DNA of 64,000 nucleotides from Combretum micranthum. Taxonomy: Eukaryota > Streptophyta > Magnoliopsida > Myrtales > Combretaceae. The notes beneath the pieces are model-generated. The model made no database searches and had not been told where the DNA came from. It was given only the letters and a program-made list of their open reading frames with translations. The DNA is taken from NCBI GenBank assembly GCA_024138025.1, contig JAMXBD010004275.1:1-64000 (forward strand), read 5' to 3'. The position numbers and the translations under genes were made by a program. Positions 1-11,137 of this stretch are shown piece after piece (the first letter of the stretch is position 1; the number at the start of each line of letters is the position of its first letter).

Positions 1-863
1 AGATGATATCCGAAACAACAAAACTAACTATGGACCTATCTTTCAAGGTCGCAACTACAAAACACAGCTTGGACTTGTGGGACTGACATAGTTACGTTTC
101 CTTCCTTAGGCTTTCAATCCTCTTTGTATGTTACTTCCTTTCTTTCATCAATTTCCTCAGAACGATTAATGTTCACTCCTCTATCCCATCTACTTCTTCC
201 TCGTAGGGTCGGTAATCATTTCACTAGTGGAGGTCGTCGAGCCATGTCGGTGGGTGGAGGTATCACTTCCCCATACACTCCCCACCAAAAGAAGTGACTT
301 TGAGCATCCGCTCGAACCAGTTGGTGTGATCCCCCAACAGGTCATGGCATAAACAAACCAGATTTCCAATGGCTCAAGTTTTAAAAATTGGGAAGGTCGG
401 TTCCCCATCATTTCTTAACACAAGAAGTAGCTTCTTGTAACATAGGTTCCTTGACTTATGCACAATCCTTTCCACTGCATAGATTACTTCGAGCTCCGAC
501 CAACATTTCTTCCTTATAGGGCAATACTCAATGTTGGTCACTACCTTATGCCATTCATTGTTCACCAACCCTCTTTTCACACAAAATTTAAACATCCTCG
601 GATTGACCTGGAATGACCACTAAACAAAGCTTCGCACAAGACCCTAATTCTCAACGGTTTCGATCAAGGTTCATCAGGTTGCTTATGCATTTGCTTTGCC
701 GCTCGGCTTCACCATGATAAGCTATTCACAAAATGAGAAAGATCAGATTTGCAAACCCCATTTACCATGTTAATTCTTATCTAGGCTTTATTATTTTATT
801 CTCATCCTACCTTAGACTTCTTAAGTCTATCGGTTAGAGTTGTGATTGTAGATTCTTAACCAT
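1..863 (-). mobile_element. Internal leader region of a leftward LTR retroelement (element A, partial)
   Basis: This stretch lies just inside the primer-binding site at 864-875, so it is the 5' internal part of a retroelement read leftwards that continues beyond base 1. Two minus-strand open frames of 73 codons (190-411 and 374-595) overlap in different frames. I could not match either to a gag motif, and no zinc knuckle, protease or polymerase motif is visible. It may be an untranslated leader or decayed gag. Confidence 0.6.
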
Positions 864-875
864 GCTCTGATACCA
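864..875 (-). promoter_or_regulatory. Primer-binding site of element A (tRNA-Met initiator type)
   Basis: Read on the minus strand this is TGGTATCAGAGC, the standard 12-base complement to the 3' end of plant initiator tRNA-Met. It lies 8 bases after the LTR end (…GGCTTGACA). This fixes the orientation of element A as leftward and shows that 884-4277 is its 5' LTR. Confidence 0.85.
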
Positions 876-883
876 ACTTAAAC

Positions 884-3800
884 TGTCAAGCCCAGAGGGT
901 ACCCTAAATGCGACAGCTCGCCACACTGATATTTAAAACTCAAGTAAGGCAACCTTAGCCTTCCATGAGTTTGAACATCGGGTGTAAGGCTCACTTTCAG
1001 CATATAGGACCATACTTTGCTTTAGTAGTTTAAGGAGACATACATAGTAACAAGAATGTAAATCATAATAGTTTCCTTTAGGTCTATTCTATTACATGAA
1101 CTGAGGGGCATACCTCTGTCAACAACGTTAAGAGTTATTAGGCTCGCAAAATCCCTTATATATCCTACTAATACCAACTTAGGAAACATGATTAGAAGTC
1201 CGTGTCTACTTTTAGGTCTCGGCCTCATGAAACTCCTTAGTGTCTAAGAGCTGTACCTGATGCCCACGGCTCCTCGGGGAAGCCACAAGTAATTCATACT
1301 GCAACAGGAAACTATTGGGGTATAAGCAACTAACTTAATGAGTGAAAACTTCCATATCACAATTTCAACAAAACTTCAAGCAATGATTGATCAAGCAAGT
1401 GGAATGCATCAAACACGTGTGTTCAACAAACATATGACCAGCCGGAAATCATAGTGGATGGACTTTTGCCTCCATCCCGAGTTATCAGATTTACGAGTCT
1501 GCGGTACGACATCGTTTAAGCTCCACAATCAACTGAACTATAAATTCGTTTTATGGATCACGATTAACCAACATATTCGTTTTATGGATCACGATTAACC
1601 AACATAATCGTTTATGGATCACGAAAAACCAATAAATGCTAATGGTCCATCCCCATCGTGATATGAATGAGTTCAAATTTATATTGAACGTCAATAATCG
1701 ATTAATCCAATTCTTTATAGGTGGCCAAGCAATATTCGCAGACAATCAATTCTAGTTCCTCTATACAAGCAATGAAAACACCGCTTAGATATCTTTAAAT
1801 TCAACTTCACATATCAACAGCAGACAATTATAATTCCCAACTAACCCCATCATGCATAATCATTCTTTTATCTTTTCTTAGCAACTAGTGCAACTATCAT
1901 TACAATCACAAGCAATAATTGAAATCGGAAGTGATATTCACTCGGCCATGGTACGCTGGTCTCTTAGTAATAGTAGTCAGGTGGTAGGGTATTGTTGTTC
2001 TTGGGATCACTTACCAAATAAGAATAACCTAATGAGAATTTCATCACTTAATTAATCCAAACATGCATCTAAACTAAATAAAATCGTGATTCTCGCTATT
2101 TGCAGAAGTTCCAACTTAAAATGCATAACTTGGTCATTTTAACTCGGAATTTCGCAAATTTTATATCGATTTCTATCTACTTCGAAAGATCTATCTATTT
2201 CTATTATTAATTCCAAGTTTTGAAAAGAATTTAGGTCACGGAATAGAGGAATCAGATCTGTTCTGTAACTTTTCTTTCCATTTCCGAAAAATTGTTTTGC
2301 ACTTAATCAAAATATTTCTAGTTGATGATTCATGTATAGATAAAATATGAATGAATTCCTAATATGAAAACATGTAATGAGTTCAATATATGTATCTTGA
2401 TGATTTTTATAATGAAACTTTAAGAACTCCTAATCTTACAGGCTCCAACAATAGTTTTTCTTAAAAATCCACTTTTTCCAATTTTGCATCTCTTTAGTGT
2501 TTTGGGATTTTATTCTTAGAATTTACTTGTTATCTAAAAAAAAGTCTTCATCATCTATACTATCCAAGACCTTAATTTCCACATAAAATTTACATTTTTC
2601 ACATTGCAAGTGTGTTTTTAAGTAGCTTTTCACAAAAATCCGAATTATGGAAAATTCATTTCTTGCATGTTTCCGTTGAGAAAACTTGTTCAATACATCA
2701 AAATTTAAAGCTTTACTATATCTATTGCCTTAGGACTTCATTTAACACTAAAACATGAAAGTTGAGCTTGAATACTAGGGGATTACATATGCATCATCTA
2801 AATTACGAATTTGACAAATTGAACACTAACTCAAATTTTCCATCTTAATTCCACTACTTGTTTTACACATTACTCATGCCTAAACACATTTCAACTTGTA
2901 AAAATCATTACTTAGAGATACCTATTACATTACCTTTCATTTTTCATGTAAAATAGTTTCAAAGTGGTTTAAAGAGTTTTTAAAATAGGTCTTGAAGTTC
3001 ATCCGAATTTTCCTTTAAACATTTCTAACAAAAACCTTTTCTTTTCAAGTTCCTTGTCTTGTATTCATAAAGATCTACCATCTAACACATTTATATATGC
3101 AAGACTAAGCTTTTATGATATTAATGCATGAAAACACAAAATACTCACATGAACATGAATGTCAAGAAAAACATGAGTGTCTAAACACTAGATTACAACT
3201 TATAGTGCATGAAATGAGTTTAAAGACATGAACATAAATTTTTCATGCAAGATCTCTACTTTTATACGCATGAACATAATATTACTTCAACAAAAACTCA
3301 TTAAACACAAGATTACTTCTTGTGATGGCTTGATATCCTTGTATTAGTGTTTTCTTATCCCTAGCATTTGCTCATTGGGATTAAGGTGGAAAACACACAA
3401 GAATAGTCTTGCATTACAAGATTATGTAGTAGAAAGGCTAAATCATCACCTAAAAGAAGATTTGAAGAAGAAAAGAAGAGGAAATGCTTGTGTGTGTGTG
3501 TAGGAGGGGTTGGGGTTCACGGCAAGGAGAGGAAGAAGAAGAGAGTGTTTGTGATTTTTTTAGCAAATGGAATGAAAATGAAAGAGAGAAAGTTAGGATT
3601 ATTTATATTAAGTGAATTAGGTTTGTTTTAAGCAATAAAAGAGATAAAATAAATCAATTTGGAGGCATAAAAGGGGGGTCATGCGCCGGCCATTGAAGGA
3701 GTAAGAGAGAGAGTGATTTAATTTTATTTGAATTTGCAAATTGTGTAATAAAATGTAAAATAATTTAATAAGAAACAAAATTTTCTTGGAAAAGAAAGTA

Positions 3801-4277
3801 TAATGAGTAGTTGTAAGGATGTAAACTAGGGTATGGGTAGTGTGTAGTGTAGGGGTACTTGAATAGTGGTAAATAGTAGACAAACATCTACTTTACCGGT
3901 AGTAAAAAAAATAAGGGAAAAAGGCTATAATGTAATTTTTATGGCCCGGAAAAATTATAAAATTTATATTTTTGGAATCCTATAAAATTTCGATTCTAAG
4001 GAGTATTTTGGAAATATTTTTCTGTTTCAGTCCGGGGCTTTTTTTTGTAATGGGGCGGGAATGCCCGTAATAGAAAATTTTCCGAAATTAAAACTTTCTA
4101 AGATTTGAAATACACTATAAAACAATAATCCACATTAAATTATTTTATAGAGGTTTTTATATATAGAAATTAAAGAAAAAGCCGACCTAGGGTTTATGTT
4201 GCTTGCACTAACCCCATTTAGGGTTTTGGTTTTCGATTATGCAGTTTACCCCGAATATTAGAAAAACCGGGTTCACA
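884..4277 (-). mobile_element. Long LTR 'A' (about 3.4 kb), 5' LTR of the leftward element
   Basis: On the plus strand it begins TGTCAAGCCCAGAGGG and ends CGGGTTCACA, giving TG…CA ends in either reading. The left end is followed by a PBS. The same terminal sequence and internal order recur at 29506-32906 and, more divergently, in C/G, D, E and F. Minus-strand reading gives a TATA-like box near 3601-3609 and a splice-donor-like TTTTAG/GTGATG near 3449. The flank to the right (AGCAA) has no partner because the other end of the element is outside the window. The short open frames inside are not credible genes. Tekay/Del-type chromovirus is an inference from LTR length and PBS only. Confidence 0.8.
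1544..1635. repeat. Three tandem copies of a 31-bp unit inside LTR A
   Basis: Units beginning ATTCGTTTTATGGATCACGA lie at 1544-1574 and 1575-1605, with a slightly diverged third at 1606-1635. The same array occurs at the equivalent place in LTR B (about 30133-30226). Confidence 0.85.
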
Positions 4278-4575
4278 AGCAATCCAAAATTAGTACAACG
4301 AGGCACTTGAAATCCTTATGAAATTTACAGCCTAATGGTACCAATATCACATATCTAATGTTTCAAATCCAGGCACGCTTTTCAAAGTCTATACCCGACT
4401 GGGCTTGAAATTGTTAAAACGCTAATCTTATATTTTAAAGCGTTCCAGAATTATTATGACCTAACTACATTCTTTGCTCATATTCCGACTCCTTGGTGTA
4501 AGATTACGGATTGCCGGGTTGGACCTACTAGGGTTTCCCGGGAATTGTTGGCTTAAGTTTCCCGTTGACTTCCTG
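4278..4575 (-). repeat. Probable fragment of a related long LTR
   Basis: The motifs GATTGCCGGG…CTAGGGTTT…GTTGAC near 4510-4570 match the order seen at the transcription-start side of other minus-oriented long LTRs (44640-44720 and 52940-53000). Neither terminus is clear, so it is called a fragment abutting LTR A. Confidence 0.4.
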
Positions 4576-6700
4576 TCCAGATCGTTGCCAATCTTGGAAG
4601 CTGATGTTTTATATTTATACAATTTTCTTTGATGTGGGATATTTATTTTAAATTTTATCTTTGTAGATATTTAATATCTCTTAACATTTTCAAAATTCTG
4701 AAATTTGGTTTATACCTGAAAGTTTGTCGTTACTTATTGTTTAATAAATTATCTTTAGGTTCTATATTACCCGATTTTGCAAGTCAGGGTAAGCATAGAG
4801 TCGTTACACGTAGTAGCTTTTGGATTTAGGAACTATTAAGTTCTCATGTTGCTTTTAAGGATTTTCTTTTTGTTTCGAATTAAGAAATTTCTGGACTTGT
4901 TTTAGAATTCAGGTTAGTTGAAGCTCGGCTTTTAATTGGGAGTCATTTTCTAAGTTTATTTTGGAACTAGTTACTGAAATTTTCAGAGCTTACACTACTG
5001 GCCATGTGTTTTTTATGAATAAGTGTTTTTATGAAATTGATATTCTCGAACATATTAACTTTGGCAGATTTTGCTATCACTAAAATTTTGGAAATATAGA
5101 TGACAATTTGGCAAAATTTTGTAAAACTAATAAGGATTTCTCGTTTAAAAAACAAGATAGAAATATATCATAAAAAGGAAGAATTTAAAGCTATGACAGC
5201 CGTTAAAATCATGAGTTGGTGCATCTTGAAAGATAAAAGAAGATTTTGATTGAAGTGGATTCTCAACATTGAATGGAGCTATGAAGCGACTTTTGTGTTG
5301 TTGATCTGTTAAACCTTTTATTGGTATATATATGTAATTTTTTCCCTTTCTCTATTATTTTTGATAAGTAGACTTGCTAATAGTTATGTCGATTGAGATA
5401 CATCCTAATGTGAAAATTGGATGTTCATTTATTATTCGATTTTAACTTAGCATTCCATCTAGCTTATCCTTTGTAAGCAGACAATGCTTTAGGCATCCTT
5501 ATATATATATATATATATATATAGGATAGTCTTTTTTTTTTTTCCTTTTTTGAATATAATATCTTTTTGGGACTTTGAACTGGCCGGCCAGAGGTAGGGT
5601 GGATCTTGAATGGATGAGTTATAGAATCATGGGTTCCAAGTGAGTTTATCCGGTTTCACTTGGTCCATTTTTCTTCAATTTTAAAAAAAAATTTTTTTTT
5701 TTTTTAAACTTAAAAAAAAGCTGAGCCTAAGCTAGTCCATTTTCATATGAAATTATCAATGATATGCATTATATATAGATAAAGATATTCCATTTGAGTT
5801 AGAATATTAGTAATATGGGATTAAAGTAATCCTTTAAAGGAGTTTGCGAAAGAAAAAGAAGTCCCACGTTATTTGGAAGTAGACTATTCTCTTGGTAGTG
5901 TTGTTATAAAGAAAACAAAAATGTTTTTAATCTATACTTAGGAAAATTCTATGGTCTACCATTAATTTTGATGAGACTCTAACAGCTCACATAATAACTA
6001 ATAATCGAATTACTAAAATAGTTAATATTCAATTTATTATATTTTTTTAATGGTTAGATTACGTAAATATGTGAATAAATAATAATTTTATATATGAAAA
6101 ATAATTATCATTTAATATTATTTATTTTTTAAAAATTTTTGCATTACTTTTTTTTTTTTATATTTATGGGACATTACAAATTACCTTCTTAAACTTTATC
6201 TAGGGATGATTTCATTGCTTGAAACATTCAAAGTAAGCTTTTTAATCCTTTAATTTTTTAAAAAATTAACACAATCATGGACATAATATTTTAGTTAAAA
6301 CAAAATGAGGGATAGCAAAGTAATACTCGAACTTTTACTTATCTTTTTAAACTTTTATACATGTGTAGATTTACTTGGCAAATTGATGAAAAATGTTAAC
6401 TATTATTTTTTTCAAAGTGTAAAAAACTCTTTAAATATCGAGTGGATTAACTTTGTACCTTCACAAAATTCAGGAATAATTTACAATTTTTTTGATATTT
6501 GTTTATAATTTTTTACCACTTGAAATGAGTGAACTCACCAGGCTTTTATTTTTAGGTTGATTAGCCACTGGTACATTTAGATCCAGCCAGACTAGGCCGC
6601 GATCCACTGGTTCGGGTCCACGGCCCTCCCGGTGGGATGTTTAATTCAGTTTTGCTTGGCCGAAATTTAAGAATGCAAGAGCTAAGAAAATTAATTTAAT
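4576..6700. other. AT-rich spacer, no gene seen
   Basis: I see no supported coding region. The short open frames (4629-4829, 4967-5155, 6305-6508) are AT-rich and lack recognisable domains. The stretch contains an (AT)n run at about 5500-5522 and poly-A/poly-T blocks at about 5527-5540, 5684-5720 and 6149-6160. Confidence 0.6.
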
Positions 6701-6885
6701 AAAGATTATAGCCGATTGATGGAGCCTACAAGAAACAGCCTGACGTTGACATACAGCTGCCTTCTGATATATACCAACAAACGTTACAAACCAACTGGCA
6801 AACAAGGCACGGCTTTTTCAACGTGTCTCCATTTTAACCGTCCATCTGACTACACAAAATTCATCTCAACCGTTCACCCCTTTGC

Positions 6886-6899
6886 CCTTTATATAAAGA
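6886..6899 (+). promoter_or_regulatory. Strong TATA box of a Pol II-type promoter
   Basis: CTTTATATAAAG is followed about 25-35 bases later by a CT-rich initiator-like stretch (TCTCTCTTTTATCTCC). Upstream at 6830-6880 lie two AACCGTYCA-type boxes and a CA/CT-rich proximal region less AT-rich than the surroundings. This arrangement is typical of an expressed plant gene start. Confidence 0.55.
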
Positions 6900-6924
6900 A
6901 GGTTCTCTCTTTTATCTCCATCGG

Positions 6925-8460
6925 TGTCTCCATCGCTTAAGGAGGGGAACCTTCTGGAATTTGGTTATTTCCTTCCGTTCGTGTGGTTCATTCTCTCTCA
7001 AGACTTCGCTTATGGTTTCGATGTTTTCGTATCGACTTGGTATGTAGTTGCTTCGATCGTTTTGAATTCTCCTTTTTTCTATTGCGGTTTTTGGATGCAT
7101 CCCGTCGGTTATTTTATGTTAGTTTTGTTATTCTTGCTTTTTAGCTACGATTCGTGGTTTTTCGTATCTTCTAGATTAGTTATAGTAGTGAAAAATCTTC
7201 TAGATCTACGTTGCGGTATATGGTTTGTGTAAGACTTTTCTTGTCTGTTAGTTTTCTATCGCTTGGATATGTGATTTCTTCGTTCTTTTCATTCATTACT
7301 TTTTCTTGTTAGTTCGATCATTAGCTCCATCCGATATCCAGGTTTTGGATGCATTCGGTCGGGCTTCCGTCGTGTATTTCTTATTATGCCTGTTGATTAT
7401 GGGCGGTTTATAGTTTGACCTTGCTCGAAATCGGTTGGTAAAACTGTAATAATTGAAGATTTTAGATCTTTGCCGATCTTTGTTGTGTAAATGACCTATG
7501 TTGATCTTATGTTTGTCGATTTTCTATTTTTTTTGGAGCTCTTTTACTGCGAGTTGCATGTGAATTTTTAATAGACTGTTTTGCTTATTAGATCTGTAAG
7601 AGTGATTTTCACTGTTATTTGTGACTCATATCTAGCGTTTGACGGGACCGACTGGTGTGCGCGTGTGTGCGCGCCATCTGTTGTTTATTGGTTTTGCAGT
7701 AGTAGCATTTTTATATGAGAACTTCAATGACGCACTTGTGTGCCGTGAATCTCTTGATTAGGTTAGTTTTCATGAAGTTTTTTAGTTTTTAATAATTTGT
7801 TTTTTGAGGTTGATGGGTTAGATTAGAAGGTACCTGACTCTGGGTCTCTACTATAGATGTCTCGTTCGATTCACACTTGAATAGGTGAGGGTTATTTTTT
7901 GTATTTTTATTTTTGCGGTATGCCACAAATTGAATCTGATTATTAGTGTTTTAGCATGAGATAGGGTTCCTGTGCTTACTATGATTATTGTCTTCACGGT
8001 TTTAAAAATGACTATTGGTTATGTTTCTTGGTTTTCAATCTTTATGTTCAATGGAGTTTATTGCAATATTTCCTATGACAGGCTTCCTGCCAGTCCATTA
8101 AGGATGGTCTGTGGTTTGTTTTATTCTGTTGCAGGGATTGTCTCATCTTGTTTACACCTGATGTACTTGGGATATGGCATCCAAGACTTGAGTGAATGAG
8201 AAAGAAGCATGGACAGCGAGTCTTCTGGTTTATATGGCTTGCAAGCTGTTCTTGCTGCTGGATTGAGGAGTAGCCACGGATGATTAAGATATGCGGAATT
8301 GTTTGCAATTGTAGCTCTTTAAGGGGTGTTTGCTGCAGGGATCATTTGCCGATAATGTAGACAGATGTAACCTGTTGTAATCTCACCTTCTGATGAGGGG
8401 CTCAATTGTGGAACTACTTGTAAGATGTAGTGGGACTTATCCTGGGGTTTTTTAGGGAGG
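6925..8460 (+). ncRNA. Putative spliced transcript with a 1.1-kb first intron, product unidentified
   Basis: Starting from the TATA box at 6886, a leader exon runs to about 7039 and ends CTTG/GTATGT, a good donor. An intron of about 1095 bases follows, T-rich at its 3' end, with acceptor TGTTGCAG/GG at 8134. Exon 2 shows plant 3'-UTR-like TGTAA runs at 8370-8420. The long first intron behind a TATA box resembles leader introns of highly expressed plant genes. The only open frames across the mature transcript are a spliced 30-codon frame (ATG at 7012, stop 8197-8199) and a 24-codon frame (8209-8283). I recognise neither. It could be a long non-coding RNA, a short-peptide gene, or a truncated copy of a coding gene that kept its promoter. 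The 3' end is a guess. Confidence 0.4.
8209..8283 (+). CDS. 24-codon short ORF in exon 2 of the putative transcript
   Basis: ATG at 8209 in a purine-rich context (AAAGAAGCATGG, with A at -3 and G at +4, close to the plant consensus) opens a 24-residue frame ending TGA at 8281. The peptide starts MDSESSGLYG and is Ala/Leu/Gly-rich afterwards. No family is recognised and the length is at chance level. It is listed because its start context is the best in the spliced transcript. Confidence 0.2.
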   Translation: MDSESSGLYGLQAVLAAGLRSSHG

Positions 8461-8464
8461 TTGT

Positions 8465-10074
8465 ATGTCTCACTTAATCATGTTTGATCTCGACCTTTGC
8501 CATGACAGGTGCGCTTGCATGGCAGGTCAAAACCATCTTAATAAAATGACGTTCTTGTTTTTTGGGGGAGGTCGCACGGGAGTTGCCCCGGGTCCTCCCC
8601 CATGTGCTGCTTTGCGTTGGTGCCTTTCCTTTCCATTCTTTAATTGCTCCGTTGATCTTGACATTTGTCTCTATCTGACAGAGCGTGAAAGGGCCCATCA
8701 AATGTCATCAATACTCATCCTTGGTACAGTGCGATTTTGCGCAATGGGTTTATAAGGTATATGGCTTTCAAAACTTGCTGAATATGTTAGCCTTTTCCAT
8801 TGAGAAAATCTCATAATTTGACGCTCATAATGTGTTGGAAGTCCATTGTATGGCTTCCAGCTAAAATTCTGCATTCATATAATTCCTCATATAAGCTTAT
8901 ATTGCCTTTTCAATTGATGCGTGGTGGCCGATATATGAGCTGAATTATGGTTGAGTCAGAATAATGGTGGAATACATAGACTTTGTTAGGCTTTATTCTC
9001 TTATGGGGGATGTATATAATTCCTCCTATGCAATCCTTCAATGATGAGCCTAGAACTTTATATTAAACTTGCAATTGGGTTACTTTTTGTTTGTTTGATT
9101 TTATTGCTGTCTTGTCTAAGACACATTTGATTTTGTATATTTAGGTAATGTTAATGTTTTATGTAGGATTTTTGCAATGTGTGTGTATAAAAATTATATT
9201 AGGTAATTTTTCCTTGAATCAAAGTTACTGAGTTAGGGTAGTAGTAGCACGAGTCTTTTGCTGCCCGAGTGTCTGGGCTGTGATTGATGCTTTAATGAGG
9301 CACATCCCAGTATGATGGTCCCAGTGGAGTGCTACTTTAAGGAGCGCTGCTAATTCTTTCCAGAAAGATGCTAGTTAAGACCCTTGGTCTTTTTGGTGAC
9401 CAGTGAAGGGAGGGTACGGTGAATTCCTTTGCATTGAGAAGATCAGTGCTGAAGTTGCGATTCAATATTAAGGTCAGCAAATCTTAATGCTTAAGGTTCT
9501 GATTTGAGCGTTGGCGTTATTGCAGCAGAATGCTTTTATATTATTAATGGTAACTACATGTGCATATTCCTTTGTCCTCTATTCATGTTGGGTTCATATT
9601 TAAGAACAAATTTTTGTTTAGTGCTATAGCCTATAAGCAATTATTCTTGCTGTCGTTTCCAAACGCCTTTAAGATTCCTTGATATTTGGTGCAAATATGA
9701 TCGGTTCTGGTCCCTTGCTGCTTCCTTGTGATTCTTTAAGGGGTACATCGTGTGCTTGTTATTTTGGGGCAGTTCAAAATCATAATTAGATTGGCAAGTC
9801 GAATATGTGTGTATATTTTCGGTTCTTTGAGGGTACATGTGAGGCCCTGGGGGGAGTGCATATATTTTTGATTGATTATAGCCTTATTGACCACCCCCAA
9901 CCCCAACAACCCCTGCCCCCCCAACCCCACACCACCCAACCTCCACACCAGCGGAGAATATTTCCACATGCGTTTCTCTTGAATGCAGATAAGTTGAATA
10001 AAAGAAATAACCGTTTGGTACGGTCTAAACGAGTGAAAATGTGCGGATATATATACATGGGAAATTCAAATGTA
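8465..10074. other. No gene seen; contains a C-rich tract
   Basis: Several open frames under 100 codons exist (8465-8755, 9805-10083 and opposite-strand partners), but none has a recognisable domain. A pyrimidine/C-rich block lies at 9891-9955, giving clustered G-runs on the minus strand. The rest is T-rich, plausibly 3'-flanking or intronic sequence of the upstream unit. Confidence 0.5.
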
Positions 10075-10083
10075 CTCCTTTAG

Positions 10084-10275
10084 GGGAAAAGGAATAAAAT
10101 ACTACCATTTCAAAAAAAATTATGAAAATGCCATTGGGAAGAAAATATTTTCGATTTTAAGCAACATGGTCTTATCTCTTGAAGAGATGAGGTCATAAGT
10201 GCTTGATCTTCTTTCTTCAAGAAACGAGGTCTCATTTTTTAAGAGAGGAGATCATTAGTAGTAATCTTGTTTCTT
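10084..10275 (+). repeat. Left terminal inverted repeat of the MULE
   Basis: About 190 bases match the reverse complement of 20510-20702, including the segment AGCAACATGGTCTTATCTCT (right end: GGCAACATGGCCTCGTCTCT) and several RAGACGAGGTC-like motifs. The inner boundary is approximate because similarity fades. The stretch from here to 10646 holds no gene. Confidence 0.85.
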
Positions 10276-10651
10276 GAAGAAGAGACGAGGTCAGTTTCTA
10301 TCTATAGTTGTCAAATATAAAGATAAACAGCTATACTAGCTATTAACCATCCTTCACCATGGCTAAACTAAAAAAAAGTAGTATTCTTAAATGCAATCCA
10401 AACACAACACAGTTATAATACCAATTCGTCTAAACGTATATTCTCAATTTTAATCATTTAATTATAAAAGCATTGTGATATTTTCTTAGCACAGTAAATT
10501 AAAATATGGGAATTTGTAGAATCATAATGCATAATATGAAATGAAATAAAATGAAATGCTGATTGGTTGTTTTCATAAGAAAATAAGAAAGTTTATCCTC
10601 TATTACGTTGTGTATCCTACCTCTCGTCCTCGGCTTTTATTTCGGCTCACG

Positions 10652-11121
10652 TGTCAAGGTCTAGGGCTTTCGCTAGCACACTTAAACCGTGCGGCGCTTA
10701 CTATCCTACGCTGTAGTAGTAAGCAAGCCTAAAATCTGTAAGCAACACACACAAAGCAACAAGGATAACCAACAAGTAAAAAGGGACACGGGCAACAATC
10801 AATATATGAATAGCACACTTCTCATTAATATCAAAAGGTTACAAGGCAACAGAAAAGTGTGTGTGGGGGTTGTGTAAACTGGGATATCATTGACTGTGGG
10901 CAGTCAACCGGTGAGTAAGAGCTTCTATCCAGAAGAGTACTCACACCCCCACAAAGAGCTTTATATGCATTCTTAGCTCTTGCAGGAGGAGACATTACAT
11001 TTCTTGAGGAGGCAACACCCCCAAAATAAAATAAAAGAAAATTACAAGAAAATATCTATGCTACTAGAATTACAAAGGAGTCCCCCCCCCATATGTACAT
11101 GGATAAAAGAGGATGCTCACA
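10652..11121 (-). repeat. 3' LTR of the chromovirus
   Basis: 470 bp, plus-strand form TGTCAAGGTCTAGG…GGATGCTCACA, ending immediately beside the polypurine tract. It matches the right LTR nearly base for base. Differences include one base at position 6, a one-base indel near 10707, a few substitutions near 10870-10890 and a C9 run at 11082-11090. Confidence 0.95.
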
Positions 11122-11134
11122 CCCTCCCCCACTT
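11122..11134 (-). promoter_or_regulatory. Polypurine tract of the chromovirus
   Basis: On the minus strand AAGTGGGGGAGGG immediately precedes the TGTGAGCATCC start of the 3' LTR, the expected position for plus-strand priming. Confidence 0.85.
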
Positions 11135-11137
11135 AAT

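Noticed and set aside
8465..8755. 96-codon plus-strand frame with a GC-rich middle
   Set aside because: An opposite-strand frame of similar length overlaps it and neither has a recognisable motif; more likely UTR or spacer.
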